DNA of 64,000 nt, taken from JACKII01 sp965202745 (GTDB taxonomy: Bacteria; Pseudomonadota; Alphaproteobacteria; Bin95). Positions 7,052-16,591 of this stretch are shown here, in pieces. The stretch spans positions 62,001-126,000 of the forward strand of contig CBDBCB010000009.1 of the NCBI GenBank assembly GCA_965202745.1. The letters are read 5' to 3'. Made by a program: the position numbers and the translations under genes. Numbering within the stretch: position 1 is the stretch's first letter; every line of letters begins with the position of its first letter. The notes under the pieces are model-generated. The model had not been told where the DNA came from and ran no database searches. It was given only the letters and a program-made list of their open reading frames with translations.

Positions 7052-8934
7052 TGGACGTTCTCACCCACAGTGGCTAGGACACTTTTTTCCCAAGTTGTGA
7101 AGGCGACTTCCGCTTCCATGCGCGATGCCAAATCAGCCTTCCAACCATCAACAGCGCAGACCCTGCCGGCAAGGTCTGCGATGGCAGCCGCCGCTGCACC
7201 CGGATCTCCATCGCCCAGCGCTTTCTGCGCGGCGGCGACAGCGGCCCGGTCCGGATCATCGACCAGAGCGCCTTGGCCTTCGACCTTAATGCCGGAAAGC
7301 AGCAGACCCAGAGCCGAATCGACAACGGCGTTGCCGGAAGCATCGCTGCGGGGCAACGGCAGTTTCCGCTCAATCTCGGCCAGTTCCGCCGATAGCTGCG
7401 CATAGGTCGGAATGCTGGTCCCAGCCCGCTTAAGCCAGGCGCTGTTGGCATTGGCGACGTCTGGCAATGCCCTGGATGCACGCGCCAGTGCCGCCGCGAA
7501 CGGTACGCCTCTGTTGACCAGTTGTTTCAGGTCACTCAACGCGATCAACTGCTCGGCCAATTGCGCCGGTGAAGCTCCCTTGGTCCAGGCCTCCACTTTG
7601 GCAAAGCGTTGTTCCAGTTCTTCGATTTTCTGGGCGAGTTCCTTGATGGACTTCGCTTGCGCCACTCTTTGTGCTTCGGCAGCCTCAACAAAAGCGGCGC
7701 CTTTGTCAGCGGCCTCCTTCGCGATGGATTGGGCTGCGGCAACGTCTTTAGCAGTCTGTGCCGCCAGGTCGGAAAGTGCGGCTTCGCTCTTCTTGCCCAA
7801 TGCATCGACACGGTCGGAGAGGCTATCAACACTTGCCTTGTCAGCCGCTTTTGCTGCAACCGCCGCAAGTGCCGTGGAAACCTTTGCTGCTTCTTCGGTG
7901 CGGGCGGCCAAGGCAGCCCGGTCCGCTTTGCCGGGATCCAAATTCAAGGTGCCGACCCGATCACGCAGCAGTGCCACTTCGGCCTGCAACCCGCCGGCAC
8001 GGTCATTGCTCAGATACCAGGCCACCCCGGCAAAAATTGCAGCCAAGACTGCTACGGCAATAAAGGCTGGCCAGCCAGGGGATGTCCTGCCGTCTGCCGG
8101 TGGAGCGGATTCGCTTGCAACAGGTGTTGTCGGCGCAGGGCTTGTCATCGAAGCCTCCGGGGCGGCAGAGATTGCCGGTGAGGGAGTGGAGCTAGCAAGT
8201 GGCGTTTTATTCGCGCTATCCGCAATAGGCCTTAGTGGCGCGCGGTTGGTCAAAAGGCGCGCATCAATCTGGTCTGCGGCCGGAACGCGCGCTGCCCAGG
8301 TGCGCCGCCAGCCGTGCGCCTGCAAGCGGGCGGCTATGCGGGGGCTCAGGCAAAGGGCGGTCGCGCGGCGAGCCTCTTTGGCAACACCGGCGCGAGCCGC
8401 CGCGGCCATGAAGGCATCCGCCGCTCGGGCGGAATAGAAGGCAATTTGGCTAATCTGGCCCCGTTTCAGGGCGCGCCGGACCGCCGGCGTCAGGATGCGG
8501 ATTTTCGCAGCAGCATAGACCTCAACCAAATCCAGATCGAAGCTGGAAAGCAGCTGGCCCATATCCCGCGCCCGGTGCCGACCCGCCACATAGAGCACTG
8601 GCCCCGCCGTCGGGTTTAGCTCACGGCGCATCAGACTTGCCAGGTCAACGGCGGTGGCGGATGCCGTAACGGCTATATACCCCGCTGCAGCGGCGGCGGC
8701 GGCGCTGGCTTTTCCAACCACGTAGAGCTGGCAGGTTCTAGCTTGGGACTGTGCCGCCAGTATCTCCACGGCAACAACGCTGCTGGCAATCACTGCCTGA
8801 TAGTTCTGCAGGTCGGGAAGCGGCGCATCGAGGGGGGAGGTCACCAGTAAGTGCTGCACCAAAAGCCCGCGGCCGCGGGCTTTTAGGCCGGACTTCAGCG
8901 TTTCCCCGGCAGCCGCCGACCGGGTTAGCAACAC
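7048..8934 (-). CDS. hemD: Uroporphyrinogen-III synthase fused to mitofilin (Mic60-like) domain
   Basis: About 628 aa if started at GTG 8934, where the HemD family begins (VLLTRSAAAGETL); longer frames overlap hemC. Residues 1 to about 235 are a HemD-like domain (QAVIASSVVAVEILA, LYVAGRHRARDM, IAFYSARAADAFMAAA), which closes hydroxymethylbilane to uroporphyrinogen III. A Pro/Ala/Ser linker leads to one membrane helix (PAFIAVAVLAAIFAGVAWYL), then a long Ala-rich coiled coil (about 310-450) and a conserved C-terminal domain of the alphaproteobacterial mitofilin type (LNRG-like LVNRGVPFAAALARASRALP). The two functions are normally separate neighbouring genes. No stop or frameshift is seen at the junction. 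Confidence 0.85.
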   Translation of the reverse strand: MLLTRSAAAGETLKSGLKARGRGLLVQHLLVTSPLDAPLPDLQNYQAVIASSVVAVEILAAQSQARTCQLYVVGKASAAAAAAAGYIAVTASATAVDLASLMRRELNPTAGPVLYVAGRHRARDMGQLLSSFDLDLVEVYAAAKIRILTPAVRRALKRGQISQIAFYSARAADAFMAAAARAGVAKEARRATALCLSPRIAARLQAHGWRRTWAARVPAADQIDARLLTNRAPLRPIADSANKTPLASSTPSPAISAAPEASMTSPAPTTPVASESAPPADGRTSPGWPAFIAVAVLAAIFAGVAWYLSNDRAGGLQAEVALLRDRVGTLNLDPGKADRAALAARTEEAAKVSTALAAVAAKAADKASVDSLSDRVDALGKKSEAALSDLAAQTAKDVAAAQSIAKEAADKGAAFVEAAEAQRVAQAKSIKELAQKIEELEQRFAKVEAWTKGASPAQLAEQLIALSDLKQLVNRGVPFAAALARASRALPDVANANSAWLKRAGTSIPTYAQLSAELAEIERKLPLPRSDASGNAVVDSALGLLLSGIKVEGQGALVDDPDRAAVAAAQKALGDGDPGAAAAAIADLAGRVCAVDGWKADLASRMEAEVAFTTWEKSVLATVGENVQ

Positions 8935-9002
8935 CGATTTCGGAACCTTTATTGGGGCGCGGGGTCTGGGGGATACCGGTACGGACCGCGAACCGAGGGG
9001 TC

Positions 9003-9962
9003 TTATGCGGTCGAGTCGCCGGGTGTAGGTGTGAGGAGAACGAGATCGCATTGATTGGCTAAACTCGTCCCTACCTCTTTTCCTAAAATCTCGGCATTGC
9101 CAACGCTTCCTGAAGCGGCTGCGCGCCATTCCTCACTACCGTCCGGGCGCAAGATCACAGCGCTTAGGCTCAGGCTGCCAGCGGAATGCGCGGCGGCCAT
9201 CGCACCAATAGGTGTATCGCACGAACCGCCAAGCACGGCCAGCACTGCACGTTCCGCGCAAACCTCTGCTGCACTCGCGGGATGATTGATCTCGGCCAGT
9301 GCGCTGATCAAAGCACCGTCAGAGGCCCGGGCCTGGACGATGATGGCGCCTTGGCCTGCGGCGGGCATCATCTGCTCTGGCTCGAGGAACGCGGTGATGG
9401 CCTCTGCCTTGCCCAGGCGCAGAAGACCGGCTGCGGCCAAAAACGTGGCGTCAACCTGCCCCTCGGCAAGTTTCTGCAGGCGTGTCTCGACGTTGCCGCG
9501 GAACAGCACCACGTTCAGGTCGGGACGGCTTCGCAGCAATTGTGATTGCCGCCGGAGAGATGCGGTGCCGACGGTGCCGCCTTTGGGCAGGTTTGCAATG
9601 CTGCCAAAGCGCGGCGCGATCAGCGCATCCCGCCGGTCGGCGCGGGGCAGAACGGCGGCAAGCACCGTTCCGCCTGCCAACTCCGTCTCCAGGTCCTTGG
9701 CTGAGTGCACGGCGAGGTCGATCTCTCCGCTTGCCAGGGCACGCTCGATCTCCTGGGTAAATAATGCCTTGCCACCAAGCTCTGCCAGGCACCGATCTTG
9801 GACGCGGTCACCGGTTGTGCGGATGACGACAATCTCAAAAGCGGCGTCCCGGTCGAAACTGGGGTCAACGGCTTTTAGCGCCGCCGCCGTTGCATGCGCT
9901 TGGTAAAGCGCCAGCGGGCTACCTCTGGTGCCGATTTTGATGATGGTATGGCCGGCAGGCAT
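9003..9962 (-). CDS. hemC: Hydroxymethylbilane synthase (porphobilinogen deaminase)
   Basis: 319 aa, full length. IGTRGSPLALYQA opens the protein, HSAKD with the catalytic Asp is at residues 86-90, FRGNVETRLQKL at about 154-165, and the dipyrromethane-cofactor cysteine is Cys248 in GGSCDTPIGA. It joins four porphobilinogen units in the cytosol, feeding the HemD domain encoded next. Start ATG 9962 is supported by the IKIGTRGS alignment. It is divergent from tsaD across about 90 bp, a common alphaproteobacterial arrangement. Confidence 0.96.
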   Translation of the reverse strand: MPAGHTIIKIGTRGSPLALYQAHATAAALKAVDPSFDRDAAFEIVVIRTTGDRVQDRCLAELGGKALFTQEIERALASGEIDLAVHSAKDLETELAGGTVLAAVLPRADRRDALIAPRFGSIANLPKGGTVGTASLRRQSQLLRSRPDLNVVLFRGNVETRLQKLAEGQVDATFLAAAGLLRLGKAEAITAFLEPEQMMPAAGQGAIIVQARASDGALISALAEINHPASAAEVCAERAVLAVLGGSCDTPIGAMAAAHSAGSLSLSAVILRPDGSEEWRAAASGSVGNAEILGKEVGTSLANQCDLVLLTPTPGDSTA

Positions 9963-10054
9963 GGTTTTGACCTAGCAATCAACGGAAAGGCGCGCGATAG
10001 AGAGCAAATGAATACCGATTTCATACCGCATCATCCGAGGGCCCGATTATTCCA

Positions 10055-11095
10055 TTGCTGATATTAGGCATCGAAACAAGCTGCGATGAGACCGCGGTGG
10101 CATGTGTCTCTGAGGATCGGCAAATTCGCGGCCACCGCATTTTTAGTCAACTGGCTGCACATGCGCCTTATGGCGGCGTGGTGCCGGAGATCGCTGCGCG
10201 GGCCCATCTGGAGCGGTTGGAGCCACTGATCGGCGAGACTTTGGCCGAAGCGGATATTCCGCCGTCAGCGTTGGATGCGATCGCCGCAACGACGGGGCCA
10301 GGGCTGATCGGTGGGGTGATCGTCGGGGCGACCATGGCAAAGGCGCTGGCGCTGGCCTGGGACAAGCCGTTTGTGGCGGTGAACCATCTGGAGGCCCATG
10401 CTCTGTCGGCCCGTCTTTCGGATGATGTGGCTTTCCCGTTCATGTTGCTGCTGCTCTCCGGCGGGCATTGTCAATTGCTGGCGGTCGAGGGGGTCGGCAA
10501 GTACCGGCTCTACGGTCAAACCATCGATGACGCGTTGGGCGAAGCTTTCGACAAGACCGCCCGCCTGCTGGGGCTTGGTTATCCGGGCGGCCCTGCGGTG
10601 GAGAAACTGGCATTGCAGGGCGATCCCGCGCGCTTTGCCTTGCCCAGGCCATTGGCAGGCAGGGCCGGATGCGATTTTTCGTTCGCCGGGCTCAAGACCG
10701 CCGTGCGTAAAGCCATACAGGAGATGCCTGCGGGCCAGGCGGATGACCAATTGGCGGCAGACCTCTGCGCCAGTTTTCAGCGCACCTGTGGCGATGTTTT
10801 GGTTGACCGTTGCCGGGCGGCGATCGCGCAGTTCTCTGCGGACTTCGGTTCGTGCGAGCGCATGGTGATTGCGGGCGGTGTTGCCGCAAACCGCTATCTT
10901 CGCGGGCGTATGGAGGTGATGCTGGGGGAGGCCGGTATTGCGCTGGCAACGCCGCCGCCGGCGCTATGCACGGACAATGGCGCGATGGTGGCCTGGGCTG
11001 GGCTGGAGCGTTACCGGCTTGGCCAGCGCGATCCTTTGGAAACCGCGCCCCGGCCCCGGTGGCCACTTGAAGAGCTTAGCCGGGCGGCGCACTAA
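10055..11095 (+). CDS. tsaD: tRNA N6-adenosine threonylcarbamoyltransferase
   Basis: 346 aa from a TTG start. It has ILGIETSCDETAVACV, the metal-binding HLEAHALSARL, LLLSGGHCQLL, FDKTARLLGLGYPGGPAVEK and CDFSFAGLKTAVRKA, all hallmarks of TsaD (Gcp/Kae1). With TsaB/TsaE it transfers threonylcarbamoyl to A37 of ANN-decoding tRNAs. The TTG start is preferred because LILGIETSCDE is the conserved N-terminus and no ATG lies in frame upstream. The 3' end overlaps the convergent small gene by 4 bp. Confidence 0.96.
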   Translation: MLILGIETSCDETAVACVSEDRQIRGHRIFSQLAAHAPYGGVVPEIAARAHLERLEPLIGETLAEADIPPSALDAIAATTGPGLIGGVIVGATMAKALALAWDKPFVAVNHLEAHALSARLSDDVAFPFMLLLLSGGHCQLLAVEGVGKYRLYGQTIDDALGEAFDKTARLLGLGYPGGPAVEKLALQGDPARFALPRPLAGRAGCDFSFAGLKTAVRKAIQEMPAGQADDQLAADLCASFQRTCGDVLVDRCRAAIAQFSADFGSCERMVIAGGVAANRYLRGRMEVMLGEAGIALATPPPALCTDNGAMVAWAGLERYRLGQRDPLETAPRPRWPLEELSRAAH

Positions 11096-11397
11096 AGTAT
11101 CTGTGCGATACCGACGACTTCGCGTTCACGCGTGACACGGCCCTGCCAAACACGGTCGAATTCCGCGATCAGTTCTGCGGTGGCCGCGCCAGCCAGGGTT
11201 GCCTGGGCGGTCGCCAAATCAGGAAACTCATACATCGCAACGTGAATGCCGGGTGTGACATCGCTCCAGCCGCGGCGGGCAGAGCGGGCGTTGAATGCCT
11301 TTTTTGCGTCCGGCAAGTGCTCGGTCTGATACCAAACTTCAAAGGCATCCCGGTCGGCTTCCGGGACAATGGCGCGGACGAGGAGATAGGCAGGCAT
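11092..11397 (-). CDS. Small dimeric alpha-beta-barrel (EthD-like) protein
   Basis: 101 aa from ATG 11397. The sequence MPAYLLVRAIVPEADRDAFE, VWYQTEHLPDAKKAF and WSDVTPGIHVAMYEFPDLAT resembles the ferredoxin-like EthD / stress-responsive barrel proteins, where an H-L-P-type loop follows the first helix. No enzyme activity can be assigned. Convergent with tsaD, overlapping its stop. Confidence 0.65.
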   Translation of the reverse strand: MPAYLLVRAIVPEADRDAFEVWYQTEHLPDAKKAFNARSARRGWSDVTPGIHVAMYEFPDLATAQATLAGAATAELIAEFDRVWQGRVTREREVVGIAQIL

Positions 11398-11481
11398 GGC
11401 GGGACTCCAGTTCGAAGGCATGATCGATACTTGCACTGGAGTACCGGACACCCAAAGGACCAAGCCAATTGCTGCGGCAGG

Positions 11482-13482
11482 TCAAGGACCGTTACAGGGC
11501 CGTCGTCCGCCCCAGCTGCTTTCAACATGGGTGCCGTGAGCGTCCAGATCGATCACCAGTGTCTCGCCGTATCGTGGCCAGCGCACACAGCCCGATATAG
11601 GCAGTTGGAAAACAGCGAACGCGGCTTGAGTGCACTCGCTGGCAGCCGCCGGGTCCAGCACGGTGGCAAGCTGCCCAGCGTGCGTGGTGTAGCGGCAGGC
11701 CTGAGAAGCACAGGTCAAACGGCTGCCATTCGTCCCTTGCGCAGTATAGGAAGGCCAATGCAGCGGCGTGGTGCCGGTTTAGCGAAGCCAAATACTGCTC
11801 ACAAAGCCCAACTTGCCCTGTATCCAGTAGCGGCCATTGTCGGCATTAAACGCCAAGTGCTTTTCCGCTACGATCATGTCAGGCGGCGTGGCGGTGAAGG
11901 ACGCGATCAGGCCAGCCAGCACCAGCGGCACGCCAAGCCACCGCCATCGCTCCTGCCAGATGGCCCACCACAGCCCAACTAGCACCATCAGGCCGATCCC
12001 CCATTCGGGCATGATCCCAACCTTGGCAACAGCGCCCTCCCAGCCGGTCAGGATATGGGCAATTTGAATAATCAGATCGGCCCCACATCCGGCAGCCTGC
12101 CAAGGCATCGCCTCGAGACCGAACGGCAACAACACAGCACCGACCAAGAGAGCCGGCATCACCCAGAACGCGAAAATCGGCACGGCCAGCAGGTTCGCAG
12201 CGAGGCCGACCAGGGCAATCCGGTGGAAATGGAAGGCTGCGAAAGGCATGGTGGCAAAGGTTGCGATCAGCGTTGTCGCGCCCACGCCAATGAAGTAGCG
12301 CAAGGCCCAGGGCCATTGGCGGCCGATATCCAGGTGCTTGTTCCGGTAGCGCCGCCATGTTTCGAACACCGCCACCAGTCCAATCACCGCAGCGAAAGAA
12401 AGTTGGAAGCTCGGCGACAGGATGGCCTCTGGCGATACCGCCAGCACAATCACTGCTGCCCAGGCGATGGGCCGCATCGAAAGCTCTATCCGATCGAACA
12501 GCAGCGCTACCAGCACCAGCCCCAGCATGATCATGGCACGTTGGGTTGGGACACTGCCGCCTGAAAAGGCCAGGTAGGCGAGGCCTGCTGTTAACCCAGC
12601 GGCGGCGGCCCACTTCTTGATGGGGTGCCGCAGTGCCACAGAAGGTATTAGCGCAAGCAGTGCCCTGACCGAAAACAGGATCAGTCCGACCGCCAAGCCG
12701 ACATGCAAGCCTGATATGGCCAGCAAATGGCCCAAGCCCCCATCTCGCATGGCAGTGATTTCTATTCGGGGAATGTCGCCGCGCCAGCCCGAGGTGACGC
12801 CAACGAGCATCCCGCCAAGGGCATCTGGCACATGCGCAAGAAGGCGGGCGCGAAACCAGCGCCTCGCGGACTCCAGGGCCGTTGGCTGCCGGCACTGACC
12901 TATCCTTTTGGTCGATTTGCCGATCCAGCCTTCGCCGCCAACGCCGTCGAAAAAGGCGATCCGCCGGGGGTCGTAACTGCCGGGATAAATCGGACCGTCC
13001 ACGGGGAACAGGCGAACCGGTAATGACAGCCGGTCGCCCGGTCTCAAGTCCGGCGGAGGAGAGCGCCAGCGCAGGTTGGCCGCAAACCCGGCGGGCAGGG
13101 GGGCTGAGGCGCTCCAGTCAACCACCTGCAATTGTGTATAGCTGGCGCGGGGCGTGATCTTGCCGACGCAGGCCTCGGCCTCGAACCGCGGGGTGGCGCG
13201 CTCCAACTTTGGCGCGTCAACCATCGCGACCCGCAACTGGCCAGACGCAAAACCCAATGCCAGCATCAACAAAACCCAAGCCACCGGCCGCACCGGATTC
13301 AGTCCGCCGGTCATCAAAATAACCAAGGCGGGTGCGCCGATGGCTATTGGCAGCCATATTGACGGCTCGTCCGGCAACGACACGTAAAGTGCTATCCCCG
13401 CGCCAAAAGCGACGGCGAGCCAAAGCAGCTTTCGTGCAGTCTCTGCCTGCCACACAGAAGCCAGTTTTCCGGCCAGCATCAC
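11482..13482 (-). pseudogene. comEC: ComEC/Rec2 DNA-uptake channel with an in-frame TAA
   Basis: The frame runs from GTG 13482 (ATG 13479) through about ten membrane segments with the competence-domain signature GLGHLLAISGLHVGL. At 11779-11781 it meets TAA after SSIWLR, and the same frame then continues to 11482 with LTCASQACRYTTHAGQLATV and ETLVIDLDAHGTHVESSW, matching the ComEC C-terminal domain. So one nonsense codon removes about 100 residues. A 567-aa product with the full channel might remain partly active. ComEC carries single-stranded DNA across the inner membrane. Divergent from gltX. Confidence 0.8.
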
Positions 13483-13600
13483 GGACTGGTCTCAGGCGTG
13501 CTATTGACGAAGGACGCTGGCACGCGGATATACTGACCCTCAAATGCCGGACATGCCGGCGCTCCGTTTCATCTCCACAAAACAGGTTGGTCCTGAACGC

Positions 13601-15010
13601 ATGACTGTCGTCACTCGCTTTGCGCCGTCGCCTACGGGTTTTCTGCATATCGGCGGCGCGCGGACTGCGCTGTTTAACTGGCTGTTTACACGTCACCATG
13701 GCGGCAAATTCTTACTAAGAGTTGAAGATACCGACCGGAAGCGCTCTACCGATGAAGCGGTAGAGGCGATTTTGGATGGCCTGAAGTGGTTGGAACTGGA
13801 TTGGGACGCTGAGCCAGTTTTCCAATTTCAGCAGCAGGCGCGTCATGCGGAAGTCGCCCACCAGATGCTGGCGGCGGACCATGCGTATTACTGTTACTGT
13901 TCGCCGGAAGAGCTGACAGAGATGCGGGAACGGGCACGGGTGGAGAAAAAGCCCATGCGCTATGACGGCACCTGGCGCGACCGTGATCCATCAGAGGCAC
14001 CTGAGGGTGTTAAACCCGTCGTCCGCTTTAAAGCTCCGCAGACCGGAGCTACCACTATCGCCGACCTGGTCCAGGGCACGATCACCGTTCAGAACGAAAA
14101 AATGGACGATATGGTCCTGCTGCGGGCCGACGGTACACCGACTTATATGTTAAGTGTTGTCGTCGATGACCATGACATGGGCATCACGCATGTGATCCGT
14201 GGTGACGATCATCTGAATAATGCCTTCCGCCAAGCGCAGGTTTTCAAAGCCATGGACTGGGACCTGCTGGAATTTGCCCATATCCCGCTGATCCATGGTC
14301 CCGATGGCGCGAAAATGTCCAAGCGGCATGGCGCATTGGGTGTTGATGCCTACCGCGACCTGGGCTTTTTGCCGGAAGCGATGCGTAACTACCTGTTCCG
14401 GCTTGGATGGAGCTATGGCGAGGAAGAGACCATTTCGACCGAGCGCGCGGTGGAACTGTTTGACCTGAACTCCGTCGGTCGGTCGGCAGCGCGGTTCGAC
14501 ATGCCCCGCCTCATGAACATGAACGGCCATTATGTCCGTCACGCCGATGACGCGCGGCTGGTTGTTCTGATTGAGCCGCTGCTGGAAACGGCTCACGGCC
14601 AGACAGTTGACGCGAAGGTACACGGGCACCTTTTGGCCGGCATGGATGGCCTGAAAAGCCGGGCCAAAACGATCGTGGAACTGGCGGAAAGCGCCGTGTT
14701 TTATGCACGCGACGGGGCGCAGCCGCTGAACGACAAAGCGACCAAGATTCTGGACGCCGGTGCCCGTCAGAGGCTTGGCCGCCTGATGCAGCGCTTGGAA
14801 ACAGTAGACACCTGGCGGGACGAGAATTTGGAGGCTGCTGTGCGAGCGGCAGCGGAAGCCGAAGAGGTGAAACTGGTGCAGATTGCCCAGCCCCTGCGCG
14901 CCGCAATTACCGGAAGCAATACCTCACCCAGCATGTTTGAGGTTATGCGGATATTGGGACGGGAAGAGACGATGATCCGGCTGACGGCGCATGCCGAAAC
15001 CAGCGATTAA
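13601..15010 (+). CDS. gltX: Glutamate-tRNA ligase
   Basis: 469 aa from ATG 13601, chosen because TRFAPSPTGFLHIGGARTA is the conserved class I N-terminus; an in-frame upstream extension is not conserved. HIGH-like HIGG and GAKMSKRHG (KMSKS-type) form the ATP site; the C-terminal helical anticodon-binding domain is present. Charges tRNA-Glu (possibly also tRNA-Gln in bacteria using GatCAB). Followed by about 180 bp with no gene before gltA. Confidence 0.96.
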   Translation: MTVVTRFAPSPTGFLHIGGARTALFNWLFTRHHGGKFLLRVEDTDRKRSTDEAVEAILDGLKWLELDWDAEPVFQFQQQARHAEVAHQMLAADHAYYCYCSPEELTEMRERARVEKKPMRYDGTWRDRDPSEAPEGVKPVVRFKAPQTGATTIADLVQGTITVQNEKMDDMVLLRADGTPTYMLSVVVDDHDMGITHVIRGDDHLNNAFRQAQVFKAMDWDLLEFAHIPLIHGPDGAKMSKRHGALGVDAYRDLGFLPEAMRNYLFRLGWSYGEEETISTERAVELFDLNSVGRSAARFDMPRLMNMNGHYVRHADDARLVVLIEPLLETAHGQTVDAKVHGHLLAGMDGLKSRAKTIVELAESAVFYARDGAQPLNDKATKILDAGARQRLGRLMQRLETVDTWRDENLEAAVRAAAEAEEVKLVQIAQPLRAAITGSNTSPSMFEVMRILGREETMIRLTAHAETSD

Positions 15011-15190
15011 GTCAAGCGGCTGCATTTCGCCTGACGCACAGCCAAACATAAAAATTCCAGTATCAGGCCGTACCGAACGGCGGAATCGGCGCATTGCGAT
15101 ATAAGACTTTGGTCGCTATGCTGCACTGCAAACAGTGACGAATTTGGACCGCCTGAACACGGGTGGTCATAGCAACGAACGAGGACAGAA

Positions 15191-16495
15191 ATGGCGGACG
15201 CCGGAACAAACCACACGGTGAAAATCAGCGACAGCGAGACCGGGAAAGAAACCATCCTTCCGGTTTTGCACGGCTCAGCGGGTGCGCCGGTCATCGACAT
15301 CCGTTCGCTTTACAAAGACCTGGGTCTTTTCACTTTCGACCCTGGCTATACTGCAACGGGCAGTTGCCAGTCTAAAGTGACTTATATCGATGGCGATAAT
15401 GGTATCCTGCAGTACCGCGGCTATCCAATCGAGCAGTTGGCTGAAAAGTCTAACTACATGGAAATCTGCTATCTGCTGATGCACGGCGAGCTGCCGAGCG
15501 CGACCCAGTATAATGAGTTCGAGCACACCATCACCAACCACACCATGCTGCACGATCAGTTGCAGAACTTCTATCGGGGCTTCCGCCGGGATGCTCACCC
15601 GATGGCGATTATGTGCGGTGTCGTCGGTGCTTTGTCCGCCTTCTATCATGACTCGACCGACATCGACGATCCGCACCACCGCATGGTTGCAAGCCATCGT
15701 CTGATTGCCAAGATGCCGACGATTGCCGCATGGGCCTATAAGTACTCCATCGGTCAGCCGTTCATGTATCCGCGGAATGACCTGGGTTACGCTGCCAACT
15801 TCCTCCAAATGTGCCACGCGGTGCCGGTGGAAGACTACAAGGTGAACGAGGTTGTGGCGAAAGCGCTCGACCTGATCTTCATCTTGCACGCCGATCACGA
15901 GCAGAACGCCGGCACTTCCACCGTACGTCTGGCTGGCTCCACCGGTACCAATCCGTTTGCCTGCATCGCTGCCGGTTGTGCCGCGCTGTGGGGGCCGTCC
16001 CATGGCGGCGCGAACGAAGAAGTGCTGAAGATGCTGGAAGAGATCGGCACGAAAGAGAACGTGCCCGCCATGGTCGCCAAGGCAAAAGACCCGGACGACC
16101 CGTTCCGCCTGTTCGGCTTTGGCCACCGCGTCTACAAAAACTTCGATCCGCGCGCGACGGTTATTCAGAAAGCCGCGCACGAACTGCTGGATGAACTGGG
16201 CCTCGAAGATCCGTTGCTGGAAGTTGCCATGGAGCTGGAGCGGATTGCGCTGGAGGATGAGTATTTCATCCAGCGTCGCCTGTATCCGAACGTCGATTTC
16301 TATTCGGGCTTCATGCTGAAAGCCATGGGCTTCCCCGTTAGCATGTTCACTGCGCTGTTTGCGATCGGCCGCACCGTCGGCTGGATCAGCCAGTGGAACG
16401 AGCTGATCGAAGACCCGAGCCAGAAGATCAACCGCCCGCGTCAGTTGTACAACGGCGTGATCGACCGGACCTATACAGATATCGGCAGCCGTTAA
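15191..16495 (+). CDS. gltA: Citrate synthase (type II)
   Basis: 434 aa, full length for the large hexameric type. Catalytic residues are visible as His271 (GPSHGGANEE), His312 (GFGHRVYKNFDPR) and Asp369 (NVDFYSG). The N-terminal beta domain (YTATGSCQSKVTYIDGD) is typical of the NADH-regulated Gram-negative form. Condenses acetyl-CoA with oxaloacetate as the entry to the TCA cycle. Monocistronic by context: about 180 bp upstream and a strong terminator just downstream. Confidence 0.97.
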   Translation: MADAGTNHTVKISDSETGKETILPVLHGSAGAPVIDIRSLYKDLGLFTFDPGYTATGSCQSKVTYIDGDNGILQYRGYPIEQLAEKSNYMEICYLLMHGELPSATQYNEFEHTITNHTMLHDQLQNFYRGFRRDAHPMAIMCGVVGALSAFYHDSTDIDDPHHRMVASHRLIAKMPTIAAWAYKYSIGQPFMYPRNDLGYAANFLQMCHAVPVEDYKVNEVVAKALDLIFILHADHEQNAGTSTVRLAGSTGTNPFACIAAGCAALWGPSHGGANEEVLKMLEEIGTKENVPAMVAKAKDPDDPFRLFGFGHRVYKNFDPRATVIQKAAHELLDELGLEDPLLEVAMELERIALEDEYFIQRRLYPNVDFYSGFMLKAMGFPVSMFTALFAIGRTVGWISQWNELIEDPSQKINRPRQLYNGVIDRTYTDIGSR

Positions 16496-16543
16496 CGGTT
16501 ATCGCACCGGACTTGATCCGGGGCGGGCTTAAAGTTCTGATAG

Positions 16544-16573
16544 AGGCCCTGGACATCAGTCCGGGGCCTTTTT
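16544..16573 (+). terminator. Rho-independent terminator after gltA
   Basis: An 11-pair stem AGGCCCTGGAC / GTCCGGGGCCT with one G-T pair and an ATCA loop, running directly into TTTTT. It sits 48 bases after the gltA stop and before the ggt ribosome-binding site. Confidence 0.9.
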
Positions 16574-16591
16574 CTGTAGAGGGAAATCTTT

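Noticed and set aside
11522..11791. Frameshift in the comEC C-terminus
   Set aside because: The conserved C-terminal residues are in the same frame as the main body; only the TAA at 11779 is needed to explain the break.
15275..16180. 301-aa open frame antisense to gltA
   Set aside because: Lies wholly within citrate synthase on the other strand; codon-bias shadow.
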